Source: Micromonosporaceae bacterium
Lineage (GTDB): Bacteria > Actinomycetota > Actinomycetes > Mycobacteriales > Micromonosporaceae
Reading direction: 5' to 3'
Assembly (NCBI GenBank): GCA_017354595.1
Contig: JAFMQQ010000036.1
Location: 1-13,337 of the forward strand
DNA length: 13,337 nucleotides
Each line of letters starts with the position of its first letter. Position 1 is the stretch's first letter. Positions 1 to 7,377 of this stretch are shown one piece after another. The translations under genes were made by a program, and so were the position numbers. The notes beneath the pieces are model-generated. The model was given only the letters and a program-made list of their open reading frames with translations. It searched no databases and had not been told where the DNA came from.

Positions 1-48
1 CCACCGGACTTCCGGCCACGTCCCGGCCGGAGCAGCGAGCCTATCGTG

Positions 49-74
49 AACAAGGTTGTTAAGTCATGCTTGAC
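49..74. promoter_or_regulatory. candidate operator: two adjacent inverted repeats
   Basis: AACAA (49-53) and TTGTT (56-60) form an inverted repeat around GG. A second, imperfect one, GTTAAG (58-63) and CTTGAC (69-74), follows with a 5-base centre and overlaps the proposed -35 box. This AT-rich island stands out in GC-rich surroundings just upstream of the operon, which fits a repressor site. No regulator gene is visible in the window, so the binding protein is unknown. The symmetry is seen directly; the operator role is inferred. Confidence 0.4.
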
Positions 75-99
75 GGTCCGCGAGCACCCGGAATAGCGT
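70..99 (+). promoter_or_regulatory. candidate sigma-70-type promoter of the eight-gene operon
   Basis: TTGACG (70-75) resembles a -35 box. After an 18-base spacer, TAGCGT (94-99) fits the actinomycete -10 pattern TANNNT. Transcription would begin near 106 and leave a leader of about 60 bases before the TTG start at 168, which has its own ribosome binding site. It is the only convincing -35/-10 pair seen upstream of the operon. Confidence 0.45.
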
Positions 100-167
100 G
101 GCCAACACGTCCGCACCGACTTCGCCGGCGGGGTGGGTGCAGCCGGCGCCTGGCAAGGAGGCTTCCC

Positions 168-1514
168 TTGGCCATCCGCACCTACGGCCCGAACGCCGTC
201 GACTGGGAACAGCGCATCGACCTGAACCGGCTGCGCACCGACCGGCTCGCCCGGCTCGAGGCCAAGCTCGACACCTCATCGCTCGGGTCGCTGCTCACCT
301 TCGACTTCGCCAACATCCGCTACATGACCGCGACCCACATCGGCACCTGGGCGATGGACAAGCTGATCCGCTTCGCCCTGCTGCCCCGCGGCGGTAAACC
401 GGTGGTCTGGGACTTCGGCTCGGCGGCAAAGCACCACCAGCTGTTCAACCCGTGGCTGGACGGTACGCAGCGGGCCCGCGCCGGCATCTCCACCCTGCGC
501 GGCGCGTTCCACCCCGACGCCGGTATCGCCGAGGACGTTGCGGCGAAGGTCAAGCAGGTACTGGAGGAGCACGGGCTGGCCGGCGAGCCGATCGGGGTGG
601 ACATCGTCGAGCCACCGGTACTGTTCGCCCTGCAGCGGGCCGGATTGCAGGTCGTCGACGGGCAGCAGGTCTTCCTGGAGGCCCGGCGGATCAAGACGCC
701 GGACGAGATCGGGCTGCTGACCCAGGCGTGCGCGATGGTCGACGCCGCATACGAGGAGCTGTACGGCTTCATGCGGCCGGGGGTACGCGAGAACGAGTGC
801 GTCGGCGTGGTCAGCAAGGTGCTCTACGACCTGGGCAGTGAGTACGTCGAAGGGGTCAACGCCATCTCCGGCGAGCGCTGCTCGCCGCACCCGCACGTGT
901 ACAGCGACCGGGTGCTGCGCCCGGGTGACCCGGCGTTCTTCGACATCCTGCACAGCCACCTCGGTTACCGCACCTGCTACTACCGGTGCTTCGCGGTGGG
1001 CAGCGCGTCGGCGGCCCAGCGCGACGCGTACGTGCGCTGCCGGGAGTACATGGACCGGGCTATCGCGCTGGTGAAGCCGGGCGCCACCACGGGCGACATC
1101 GTCAGCGTCTGGCCGACCGCGCAGGAGTTCGGTTTCGCCGACGAGATGGCCGCCTTCGCGCTCCAATATGGACACGGCGTCGGGCTGTCCATCTGGGAGA
1201 AGCCCATCTTCAGCCGGCTGGTCTCGCTGGACCACCCGGAGGTACTGGAGGAGGGGATGGTCTTCGCGCTGGAGACGTACTGGCCGGCCTCGGACGGCTG
1301 GTCCGCGGCCCGGATCGAGGAGGAGGTGGTGGTGACCGCGGACGGCTGCGAGATCATCACCAAGTTCCCGGCCGAACAGCTGCTGGTCGCCGGGCGTCGC
1401 TATTGGACGGTCGGCGGTCCACTCCCGACCCAGCGGGAGTCCCAGTCCCACCTGAACACGGAGGCGGGGCGCGGTTCCAGTGCCGGCTCCGCCGACCCCG
1501 CCGGCGGTGTCTGA
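168..1514 (+). CDS. M24 family (creatinase / Xaa-Pro peptidase-like) hydrolase
   Basis: Protein of 448 residues with a creatinase-type N-terminal domain (about 15-165) followed by a pita-bread M24 domain (about 185-410). TTG at 168 is chosen because AAGGAG (155-160) lies 7 bases upstream; the reading frame stays open back to an ATG at 66, but that start has no clear binding site and would add an Arg-rich, non-conserved stretch. M24 metal-site positions are D259, C270, H336, E369 and E384. The Asp-to-Asp spacing of 11 seen in methionine aminopeptidase is kept, but the second Asp is Cys here. The protein may therefore bind metal differently, or act without metal as creatinase does on C-N bonds. 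A Ser/Gly-rich tail of about 30 residues follows the domain. Its stop shares one base with the next start (TGATG), so it is probably the first gene of the operon. The fold is confident; the substrate is unknown. Confidence 0.85.
   Translation: MAIRTYGPNAVDWEQRIDLNRLRTDRLARLEAKLDTSSLGSLLTFDFANIRYMTATHIGTWAMDKLIRFALLPRGGKPVVWDFGSAAKHHQLFNPWLDGTQRARAGISTLRGAFHPDAGIAEDVAAKVKQVLEEHGLAGEPIGVDIVEPPVLFALQRAGLQVVDGQQVFLEARRIKTPDEIGLLTQACAMVDAAYEELYGFMRPGVRENECVGVVSKVLYDLGSEYVEGVNAISGERCSPHPHVYSDRVLRPGDPAFFDILHSHLGYRTCYYRCFAVGSASAAQRDAYVRCREYMDRAIALVKPGATTGDIVSVWPTAQEFGFADEMAAFALQYGHGVGLSIWEKPIFSRLVSLDHPEVLEEGMVFALETYWPASDGWSAARIEEEVVVTADGCEIITKFPAEQLLVAGRRYWTVGGPLPTQRESQSHLNTEAGRGSSAGSADPAGGV
1162..1172. 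repeat. TCCA-N3-TGGA site inside the M24 gene
   Basis: TCCAATATGGA is read in codons as ctC-CAA-TAT-GGA, three A/T-rich codons that are rare in this GC-rich window. See the finding on this recurrent motif. Confidence 0.6.
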
Positions 1515-2500
1515 TGGCCACGACCACTGAGGTGGACCTGCTCGACCTGTACGAGCAGATGAGCGTCATCCGCGGCACCGAGAAGGCGGCACAGGATCTG
1601 TTCCTGGCCGGGCTGGTGAAGGGCACCACGCACCTGGCCGCCGGGCACGAGGCGGTGGCGGTGGGCGCGAGCGCGGCGCTGCGCCCGGACGACTACGTCT
1701 TCGCCACCTACCGCGGCCACCACCATGCGATGGCCCGCGGCGCGGCGCCCGCGGCCTGCCTGGCCGAGCTGATGAGCCGGGCGACCGGCCTGTGCAAGGC
1801 CAAGGGCGGCTCGATGCACCTGACCAGTGCGGAGCACAACATGCTCGGCTCGTACGCGATCGTCGGCTCGCACCTGCCGATGGCGGCCGGGGCGGCGTGG
1901 TCGGCGAAGCTGCGCGGCAGCAGCCAGATCGCGGTCGCGTTCTTCGGGGACGGAGCGACGAACATCGGAGCCTTCCACGAGGCGCTCAACCTCGCCGCGG
2001 TGTGGCGGCTGCCGGTCGTGTTCATCTGCGAGAACAACCTCTACATGGAGTACACCCCGATCGGTTCGGTCACCGCGGTGGAGCACCCGGCTGCGGACCG
2101 GGCGCCGGCCTACCAGCTGCCCGCCGAGGTCATCGACGGCAACGACGTGCTGGTGGTACGCGACGCGGTGGTGCGGGCCGCGCAGCGCGCCCGGGACGGC
2201 GAGGGACCGACCATCATCGAGGCGATGACGTACCGCCACTTTGGACACTCGCGGACCGACCCGGCGAAGTACCGGCCGGCCGACGAGGTCGAACAGTGGT
2301 TGGCCCGCGATCCGCTGCTGGTCGCCAAGCAGCGGCTGGCCGCCGACGGGATAGCGGCGGACCGGATCGCCGAGGTGGACGCGCGGGCCGCGAAGACGGT
2401 GGCGGACGCGGTGGCGGCGGCGAAGGCGGCGCCGGAGGCCGACCCGGCCGAGGCGTTCACCGATGTCTGGGCGGACGGAGGCGCGCAATGGCGGACCTGA
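1514..2500 (+). CDS. thiamine-diphosphate dehydrogenase E1 component, alpha subunit
   Basis: Protein of 328 residues, the usual size for a separate E1 alpha subunit. It binds thiamine diphosphate with the beta subunit and decarboxylates a 2-oxo acid (or cleaves acetoin), passing the acyl group to a lipoyl E2. The cofactor motif runs from GDG at 145-147 to NN at 174-175, about 30 residues apart as expected. Other family marks are YRGHHHAMARG (66-76), the ATGLCKAKGGSMH stretch (90-102) and the C-terminal HFGHSRTDPAKYR segment. The KGGSMH region recalls acetoin dehydrogenase AcoA as much as pyruvate or branched-chain E1, so the substrate is not assigned. The start overlaps the previous stop by one base, and no E2 or E3 gene follows. 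The C-terminus is rich in Ala and Glu. Confidence 0.9.
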   Translation: MATTTEVDLLDLYEQMSVIRGTEKAAQDLFLAGLVKGTTHLAAGHEAVAVGASAALRPDDYVFATYRGHHHAMARGAAPAACLAELMSRATGLCKAKGGSMHLTSAEHNMLGSYAIVGSHLPMAAGAAWSAKLRGSSQIAVAFFGDGATNIGAFHEALNLAAVWRLPVVFICENNLYMEYTPIGSVTAVEHPAADRAPAYQLPAEVIDGNDVLVVRDAVVRAAQRARDGEGPTIIEAMTYRHFGHSRTDPAKYRPADEVEQWLARDPLLVAKQRLAADGIAADRIAEVDARAAKTVADAVAAAKAAPEADPAEAFTDVWADGGAQWRT

Positions 2501-3507
2501 AGACACCGGCGCAGGCGACGGCACCGGCGCAGGCGACCACGACCTACCGGGAGTCGGTCGCCGAGGGGATCGCCCGCGAGATGCGGCGGGACTCCACTGT
2601 GGTCTGTCTGGGCGAGGACATCGGTGCGGCCGAAGGCGTCTTCAAGACGACGGTCGGGCTGTTCAAGGAGTTCGGGCCGGAACGGATCTGGGACACGCCG
2701 ATCTCGGAGCAGGCGATCATCGGCGCCGCGATGGGTGCGGCGATGACCGGGCTGCGCCCGGTCGCCGAGATCATGTTCTCCGACTTTCTCGCCTGCTGCT
2801 GGGACTACCTGGCCAACGAGATCCCGAAGGTGCGGTACATGACCGGCGGCCAGGTCACCGTGCCGCTGGTGATCCGCACCGCGAACGGCGGCGGGCTCGG
2901 CTTCGGCGCCCAGCACTCGCAGGCGGTGGAGAACTGGGCTCTTACCATCCCTGGCCTGAAGGTGGTGGCGCCGTCCACACCGTCCGATGTGGTCGGTCTG
3001 ATGGCCTCCGCGATCCGCTCCGACGACCCGGTCGTCTTCTTCGAACACAAGGGCCTGTTCGCCAGCAAGGGCCCGGCCGCGCCGCCCGACCATGTCATCC
3101 CGCTCGGCCAGGCCGCGGTGATCCGGCCGGGTACCGATGTCACGCTGGTCGCGCTCGCCTCGACGGTACCGGTGGCGCTGTCGGCCGCGCAGGCGCTTGC
3201 CGGCGAGGGCATCTCGGTCGAGGTGGTGGACCTGCGCTGCCTGGTGCCACTGGACATGGCGACGGTACTCGCCTCGGTGGCACGCACCTCCAAGCTGGCG
3301 ATCGTGGAGGAGAACCCGTACCAGGGCGGCTGGGGCGGCACCGTGGCGTCCATTGTGGCCGATGAGGGCTTCGAGACACTCGACGCCCCGGTGCGCCGGC
3401 TCGCCGCGGCCTGCGTACCGCTGCCCTTCGCCGACCGGCTCGAAGACGAAGTCATTCCGTCCGTCCGTACCGTCACCGACGCGGTACGCAAGCTCAGCGC
3501 CTACTGA
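2488..3507 (+). CDS. thiamine-diphosphate dehydrogenase E1 component, beta subunit
   Basis: Protein of 339 residues that pairs with the alpha subunit to form the alpha2-beta2 E1. ATG 2488 is preceded by GGAGG (2477-2481) and lies 13 bases inside the alpha gene, which fits translational coupling and equal amounts of the two subunits. After a short PAQAT-repeat leader (7-18), the pyrimidine-binding domain spans about 20-195. It holds LGEDIG (41-46), the cofactor-activating Glu in TPISEQ (E74), and the family segments AQHSQ (141-145) and APSTPSD (161-167). A transketolase C-terminal domain spans about 205-330, including VEVVDLRCLVPLD. All features are ordinary for the family. A 46-base gap without a terminator leads to the next gene. 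Confidence 0.91.
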   Translation: MADLKTPAQATAPAQATTTYRESVAEGIAREMRRDSTVVCLGEDIGAAEGVFKTTVGLFKEFGPERIWDTPISEQAIIGAAMGAAMTGLRPVAEIMFSDFLACCWDYLANEIPKVRYMTGGQVTVPLVIRTANGGGLGFGAQHSQAVENWALTIPGLKVVAPSTPSDVVGLMASAIRSDDPVVFFEHKGLFASKGPAAPPDHVIPLGQAAVIRPGTDVTLVALASTVPVALSAAQALAGEGISVEVVDLRCLVPLDMATVLASVARTSKLAIVEENPYQGGWGGTVASIVADEGFETLDAPVRRLAAACVPLPFADRLEDEVIPSVRTVTDAVRKLSAY

Positions 3508-3553
3508 CACCCACACACTTCAACCGCACTCCTTCCCACCCCGAGGAGACACC

Positions 3554-4915
3554 ATGGCAAAGACACTCATCCGTGGCGGACACGTACTCACCGTGGACCC
3601 CGCAATCGGCGACCTGCCGGCCGGCGACGTACTCATCGAAGATGACAAGATCGCAGCGGTGGCGCCGAGCATCAATGCCGACGCCGAGGTGATCGACGCG
3701 ACCGGCTTCATCGTCATCCCCGGCTTCGTCGACACCCACCGGCACACCTGGGAGACGGCGATCCGGAACGTGGCGCCGGACGCCACCCTGGACGACTACT
3801 TCGTCGAGATCCTGGACACCTTCGCCCCGCACTACCGGGCCGAGGATGTGTACAACTCCAACCTCGCCGGCGCGCTGGAGTGCCTCAACGCCGGAATCAC
3901 CACCCTGGTCGACTGGTCGCACATCAACAACACCCCGGCCCACCCGGACGCCGGGATCCAGGCGTTGCAGGAGACCGGCATCCGGGCGCAGTACGCGTAC
4001 GGCAGCGCGAACCTCTCCCTCGCCGACTACTGGTTCGAGAGCTCCATCGTCATCCCGAGAAGCGACGTGCAGCGGGTACGGGAGACCTACTTCAGCTCCG
4101 ACGACCAGTTGCTGACCATGGGCCTGGCCACCCGCGGCCCGGGCTTCTGCAAGGACGACGTGGTGCGCGCCGAGTGGGCGATGGCCACCGAACTGTCGCT
4201 GCCGATCACCTGCCACGTCGGGATGGGCCGGATGGCCGGCCGGTTCGGCATGATCAAGCAGCTGAAGGACCTCGGGCTGCTGCGCGCCGGCGACACCTAC
4301 GTGCACTGCTGCTACTTCAGCGACGAGGAGTGGCAGCTGGTCGCCGACTCGGGCGGCCTGATCTCCATCGCGCCACAGGTCGAGCAGCAGATGGGGCACG
4401 GATACCCGCCGGTGCGCAAGGCGATGAACTACGGCCTGCGGCCCAGCTTCTCGATCGACGTGGTGACCACGGTACCCGGTGACATGTTCACCCAGATCCG
4501 GGCCGCCTTCGCGGTCGAGCGGGTGCTGGAGAACTCCGTCTTCTGGGAGAAGAACGAGCCGGCGACCGGCCTGCTCACCGCGCGCCAGATGCTGGAGATC
4601 GCCACCTTGAACGGCGCGTTCGTGGCCGGCCTGGAGGCGAAGACCGGTTCCCTGACACCGGGCAAGAAGGCGGACATCGTGCTGGTCGATGCGCAGTCGA
4701 TCAATACGGCGCCGATCCACGACGCGGCCGCTGCGGTCACCCTCTCCGCCGATGTATCCAATGTGGACACCGTGATCGTGGACGGCGTGGTACGCAAGCG
4801 TGGCGGCAAGCTGGTCGCCGACGTGGCCCGGGCCCGGCAACTGGTCGAGTCCTCGAAGGACTACCTCGTCGGCGCGGTGGCGGCGGCGAAGGCTGCGGCA
4901 CCGGCGAGCGCATGA
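3554..4915 (+). CDS. metal-dependent amidohydrolase (ATZ/TRZ-like)
   Basis: Protein of 453 residues. The start is set by GAGGAG (3543-3548) before ATG 3554. An N-terminal beta-sandwich (1-55) leads into a TIM-barrel amidohydrolase domain, and the chain returns to the sandwich near LTPGKKADIVLVD (367-379). Likely metal and catalytic positions are H62 and H64 (DTHRHTWE), H221 (TCHVGMG), H251 (YVHCC) and D302 (SIDVVTT). This set matches the HxH-H-H-D pattern of ATZ/TRZ enzymes, which hydrolyse or deaminate N-heterocycles such as triazines, guanine derivatives and S-adenosylhomocysteine. The Glu that usually follows the third His in deaminases (H-x-x-E) is Met224 here, so a different substrate or chemistry is possible. 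I recall related actinomycete proteins carrying the same THRHTW and SVDVVT blocks, annotated only as amidohydrolases. Its ATGA overlap couples it to the cupin gene. Confidence 0.87.
   Translation: MAKTLIRGGHVLTVDPAIGDLPAGDVLIEDDKIAAVAPSINADAEVIDATGFIVIPGFVDTHRHTWETAIRNVAPDATLDDYFVEILDTFAPHYRAEDVYNSNLAGALECLNAGITTLVDWSHINNTPAHPDAGIQALQETGIRAQYAYGSANLSLADYWFESSIVIPRSDVQRVRETYFSSDDQLLTMGLATRGPGFCKDDVVRAEWAMATELSLPITCHVGMGRMAGRFGMIKQLKDLGLLRAGDTYVHCCYFSDEEWQLVADSGGLISIAPQVEQQMGHGYPPVRKAMNYGLRPSFSIDVVTTVPGDMFTQIRAAFAVERVLENSVFWEKNEPATGLLTARQMLEIATLNGAFVAGLEAKTGSLTPGKKADIVLVDAQSINTAPIHDAAAAVTLSADVSNVDTVIVDGVVRKRGGKLVADVARARQLVESSKDYLVGAVAAAKAAAPASA
4757..4767. repeat. TCCA-N3-TGGA site inside the amidohydrolase gene
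   Basis: TCCAATGTGGA is read as TCC-AAT-GTG-GA, a different reading frame from the copy at 1162. It is followed by CAC, as in the M24 copy. Confidence 0.6.
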
Positions 4916-5787
4916 GGCACCTGGTCCGGTACGGCGCCGACGCGTCGTTCACCGATGGCTCCCCCGGGTTCGCCGAGTGGAGCGTGGTGGACGAGCAGAC
5001 GCCCGGCGCCGTACACACCGGGTTCACCGTCGCGCAGTTGCAGCCGGGCGCCGAGATACCGGCCCGGGTGCACTCGTTCGAAGAGTGCGACTTCGGTATC
5101 TCCGGCGAGGTGGTGCTGCAGACGCCCGAGGGTGCCACGCTGATCCGCCCGGGCGACTACGGCCTGATCCCGGTCGGCGTACCGCATTCGTGGCGCAACG
5201 AGTCGGCCGAGCCGGCCCGGTGGGCGCGGATGCTCGCCCCGCAGCCGCGCGCCACACACGACGGCGATCGGCTCGGGGTACCGCCGCTGCGCCGGGACAC
5301 CCCGGCGCCGGTGAACCCGCGCGACCCGCGCATCCGGCGGTACGGGCACATCGAGCCGGCGAACATGCTCGCGGAGAACCAGTCGCAGCAGAACCTGGCC
5401 GTCTCGGCGAGCATGCGCACCGCCCTGCTTGTCTACAGTGGAATCACCGTGAAGATGATGGTCGACACCGACCTCGGTGCCCAGCTGACCACGATGTTCA
5501 TGGTGCGGTACGCGCCGGACGGGGTGGCCGGCCCGCACGACCACCCGTTCGAGGAGACGTACATGTTCCTCGAAGGGCGGGCCGAGGGCGTCTTCGACGG
5601 GAAGCGGTACGAGCTGGGTCCCGGTGACGTCGCCTGGGCGGGCGTCGGCTGCGTGCACAGCTTCCGCAATCTCGGCTCCGGCGAGCTGCGCTGGCTGGAG
5701 ACCCAGGCACCGCAGCCGCCGGCCCGGCACTCGTACCGCTTCGCCCGGGACTGGGACTACCTACGAGGGGAACTGGAGAATGGGTAG
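4912..5787 (+). CDS. two-domain cupin protein (bicupin)
   Basis: Protein of 291 residues with two cupin barrels. In the second, both motifs are complete: H209-D-H211-PFEE (metal ligands H209, H211 and Glu 214 or 215) and, after GPGD, H249 followed by RN. In the first, the equivalent of H209 is Arg52, followed by V-H54-SFEE, while motif 2 (PGD...P-x-G-x-x-H92-SWRN) is intact. Metal chemistry is therefore most likely in the C-terminal barrel. Bicupins include gentisate-type dioxygenases, quercetinases and ureidoglycine aminohydrolase; this metal site is the ordinary HxH..E kind and differs from the E-x-H-x3-H site I recall for E. coli AllE. No signal peptide is present, so it is cytoplasmic. 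The start overlaps the amidohydrolase stop (ATGA). Confidence 0.85.
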   Translation: MRHLVRYGADASFTDGSPGFAEWSVVDEQTPGAVHTGFTVAQLQPGAEIPARVHSFEECDFGISGEVVLQTPEGATLIRPGDYGLIPVGVPHSWRNESAEPARWARMLAPQPRATHDGDRLGVPPLRRDTPAPVNPRDPRIRRYGHIEPANMLAENQSQQNLAVSASMRTALLVYSGITVKMMVDTDLGAQLTTMFMVRYAPDGVAGPHDHPFEETYMFLEGRAEGVFDGKRYELGPGDVAWAGVGCVHSFRNLGSGELRWLETQAPQPPARHSYRFARDWDYLRGELENG

Positions 5788-6472
5788 CGTCGTTGTCGTC
5801 GGCGGTACGGCCGGCCTGGGCAAACAGATCGCCCGGCACTATGCCGAGCAGGGCCGGGATGTGATCCTCACCGGCCGGGACGCCGACCGCTGTGGCAAGG
5901 CGGTACAGGAAGTGGGCGGCAGTACCCGCAGCTTCGCCTTCGACCTGGCCAGGCCGCACGAGATCAGGACGACGCTCGCCGATGTGGGCGAGGTGGACCA
6001 CCTGGTGCTGGCCGCCATCGAGCGGGACTCGAACACCGCGTCCGAGTACAGCGTGGAGCGCGCCATCTACCTGGTCACGCTGAAACTGGTCGGCTACACC
6101 GCGGTGGTGCACGCGCTGCGGGACAAGCTCACCGGCACCGCCTCGATCCTGCTCTTCGGCGGCCAGGCGAAGGAGCGGCCGTACCCGGGCTCCACCACGG
6201 TGTCCACAGTGAACGGTGGCGTGGTGGGCATGGTGAACACGCTGGCGCTGGAGCTGGCTCCGGTGCGGGTGAACGCGATCCACCCGGGCATCGTCGGGGA
6301 CAGTCCATACTGGAGCGGCAAGGCCGACTACCTCGAGGGGGTACGGAAACGTACCCCGACCGGCCGGCTGGTCACCATGCAGGACATCGTGGGCGCCACG
6401 GTGTTCCTGCTGGAGAACCCGGCGGTCAACGGGGTGAACCTGGCGGTGGACGGCGGATGGCTGCTGATGTGA
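5780..6472 (+). CDS. SDR-fold protein lacking the catalytic residues
   Basis: Protein of 230 residues with a Rossmann fold. The glycine-rich turn GGTAGLG (8-14) and a TGRDADR segment after strand 2, where NADP is often recognised, predict nucleotide binding. The usual active site is missing: at the YxxxK position the chain reads V141-STV-N145, and the Ser expected 13 residues earlier is G128. The stretch VRVNAIHPGIV and the C-terminal VNLAVDGGW are typical SDR ends. The Lin1944-like SDR subgroup is described as having a canonical cofactor motif without the active-site residues, so this may be a relative. It could bind a ligand, serve as a partner protein or use other chemistry. ATG 5780 lies 8 bases inside the cupin gene, with GAGGGG at 5765-5770. 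Confidence 0.82.
   Translation: MGSVVVVGGTAGLGKQIARHYAEQGRDVILTGRDADRCGKAVQEVGGSTRSFAFDLARPHEIRTTLADVGEVDHLVLAAIERDSNTASEYSVERAIYLVTLKLVGYTAVVHALRDKLTGTASILLFGGQAKERPYPGSTTVSTVNGGVVGMVNTLALELAPVRVNAIHPGIVGDSPYWSGKADYLEGVRKRTPTGRLVTMQDIVGATVFLLENPAVNGVNLAVDGGWLLM
6304..6314. repeat. TCCA-N3-TGGA site inside the SDR gene
   Basis: TCCATACTGGA is read as agT-CCA-TAC-TGG-A, a third codon phase. Confidence 0.55.
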
Positions 6473-7377
6473 CGGAGCCGGCCGGGGAAGCCACGCCGGA
6501 CGTGCCGGTGGCCGTGATCGGGGCGGGGCGGATGGGTGCCGCCATGGTCACCCGGCTGCGCGCCGGAGGGTACCCGGTGACGGTCTTCAACCGCACCCGC
6601 GAGCGCGCCGAAGCGGCGGCCGGCAGCACCGGTGCGGCCGTCGCCGGCACCGCCCGGGAGGCGGCCGAGGCGGCCCAGGTGGTGCTGGTCTCGCTCGCCG
6701 ACGACGCCGCGGTCCGCAGCGCCTATGCCGGCCCGGACGGCCTGGCGTTGGGGCTGACCGCCGGCGTCGTGGTGCTGGAGTGCAGCACGCTGCAGCCGGA
6801 GACCGTGCACAAGCTCGCCCCGCTGGTCACCGAACGCGGCGCGGCCCTGCTGGACACACCGGTCTCCGGTAGCGTGCCGCTGGTCCTCAATGGACAGTTG
6901 ACGGTGCTGGCGGGTGGGGACCCGGCGGCGGTCGAACGCGCCCGGCCGGTACTGGATGCGTTGGCGAGCAAGGTGTTCCACCTCGGCGACCTGGGCGCCG
7001 GCGCGACCATGAAGCTCGCCGTCAACTCGGTGCTGATCGCGCTCAACCAGGCGCTGTCGGAGGCGCTGGTACTGGCGGAACGGGCCGGCGTCGAGCGGGA
7101 GCAGGCGTACGAGGTCTTCGCCAACAGCGCGGTCGCCGCGCCGTACGTGCAGTACAAGCGGGACGCCTTCGTGCATCCGGAGACGACGCCGGCGGCGTTC
7201 CTGGTCGACCTGGTCGCCAAGGACCTCTGGCTGGTGGACGCGCTCGCCACCCGGCACGGGGTACGGGCTGATCAGCTGGCCGCCAACCGGAGGGTGGTCG
7301 CGGGCGCGGTCGCCGCCGGCTTCGGCGGCAACGACATCTCCTCGATCGCCGAGTACCTGCGCACCCAGTCCGGGTGA
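6457..7377 (+). CDS. 3-hydroxyisobutyrate dehydrogenase-family NAD(P)-dependent reductase
   Basis: Protein of 306 residues from ATG 6457, or 302 from GTG 6469. The GTG forms a 4-base GTGA overlap with the SDR stop and is an equally good start; the residues before PVAVIGAG are not conserved either way. Members oxidise or reduce beta-hydroxy acids, for example 3-hydroxyisobutyrate or tartronate semialdehyde. The Rossmann motif VIGAGRMG and the NRTRERAE segment that suggests NADP(H) come first, then the substrate-binding DTPVSGS segment and the all-helical C-terminal domain holding the catalytic Lys (K186 in GAGATMKLAVN). Every key residue is present, unlike its SDR neighbour, so this is the most trustworthy redox step of the operon. 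It could reduce an aldehyde made upstream, but the substrate is not readable. Confidence 0.88.
   Translation: MAADVTEPAGEATPDVPVAVIGAGRMGAAMVTRLRAGGYPVTVFNRTRERAEAAAGSTGAAVAGTAREAAEAAQVVLVSLADDAAVRSAYAGPDGLALGLTAGVVVLECSTLQPETVHKLAPLVTERGAALLDTPVSGSVPLVLNGQLTVLAGGDPAAVERARPVLDALASKVFHLGDLGAGATMKLAVNSVLIALNQALSEALVLAERAGVEREQAYEVFANSAVAAPYVQYKRDAFVHPETTPAAFLVDLVAKDLWLVDALATRHGVRADQLAANRRVVAGAVAAGFGGNDISSIAEYLRTQSG

Noticed and set aside
66..167. Upstream ATG extension of the M24 gene
   Set aside because: The added residues are Arg-rich and unlike the family, while AAGGAG sits 7 bases before TTG 168. The extension would also place the start before the proposed -10 box.
1514..3507. Naming the E1 pair acoA/acoB, pdhA/pdhB or bkdA/bkdB
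   Set aside because: No E2, E3 or other diagnostic neighbour is present, and the sequence signs fit more than one substrate class.
276..4840. Long open frames on the minus strand opposite the operon genes
   Set aside because: They mirror the + strand genes, as expected from high GC at third positions. Their translations are low-complexity, rich in Arg, His, Gly and Val, and match no family.
4912..5787. Bicupin as ureidoglycine aminohydrolase (allE)
   Set aside because: The C-terminal metal site is HDHPFEE rather than the E-x-H-x3-H type I recall for that enzyme, and no other allantoin genes are seen.
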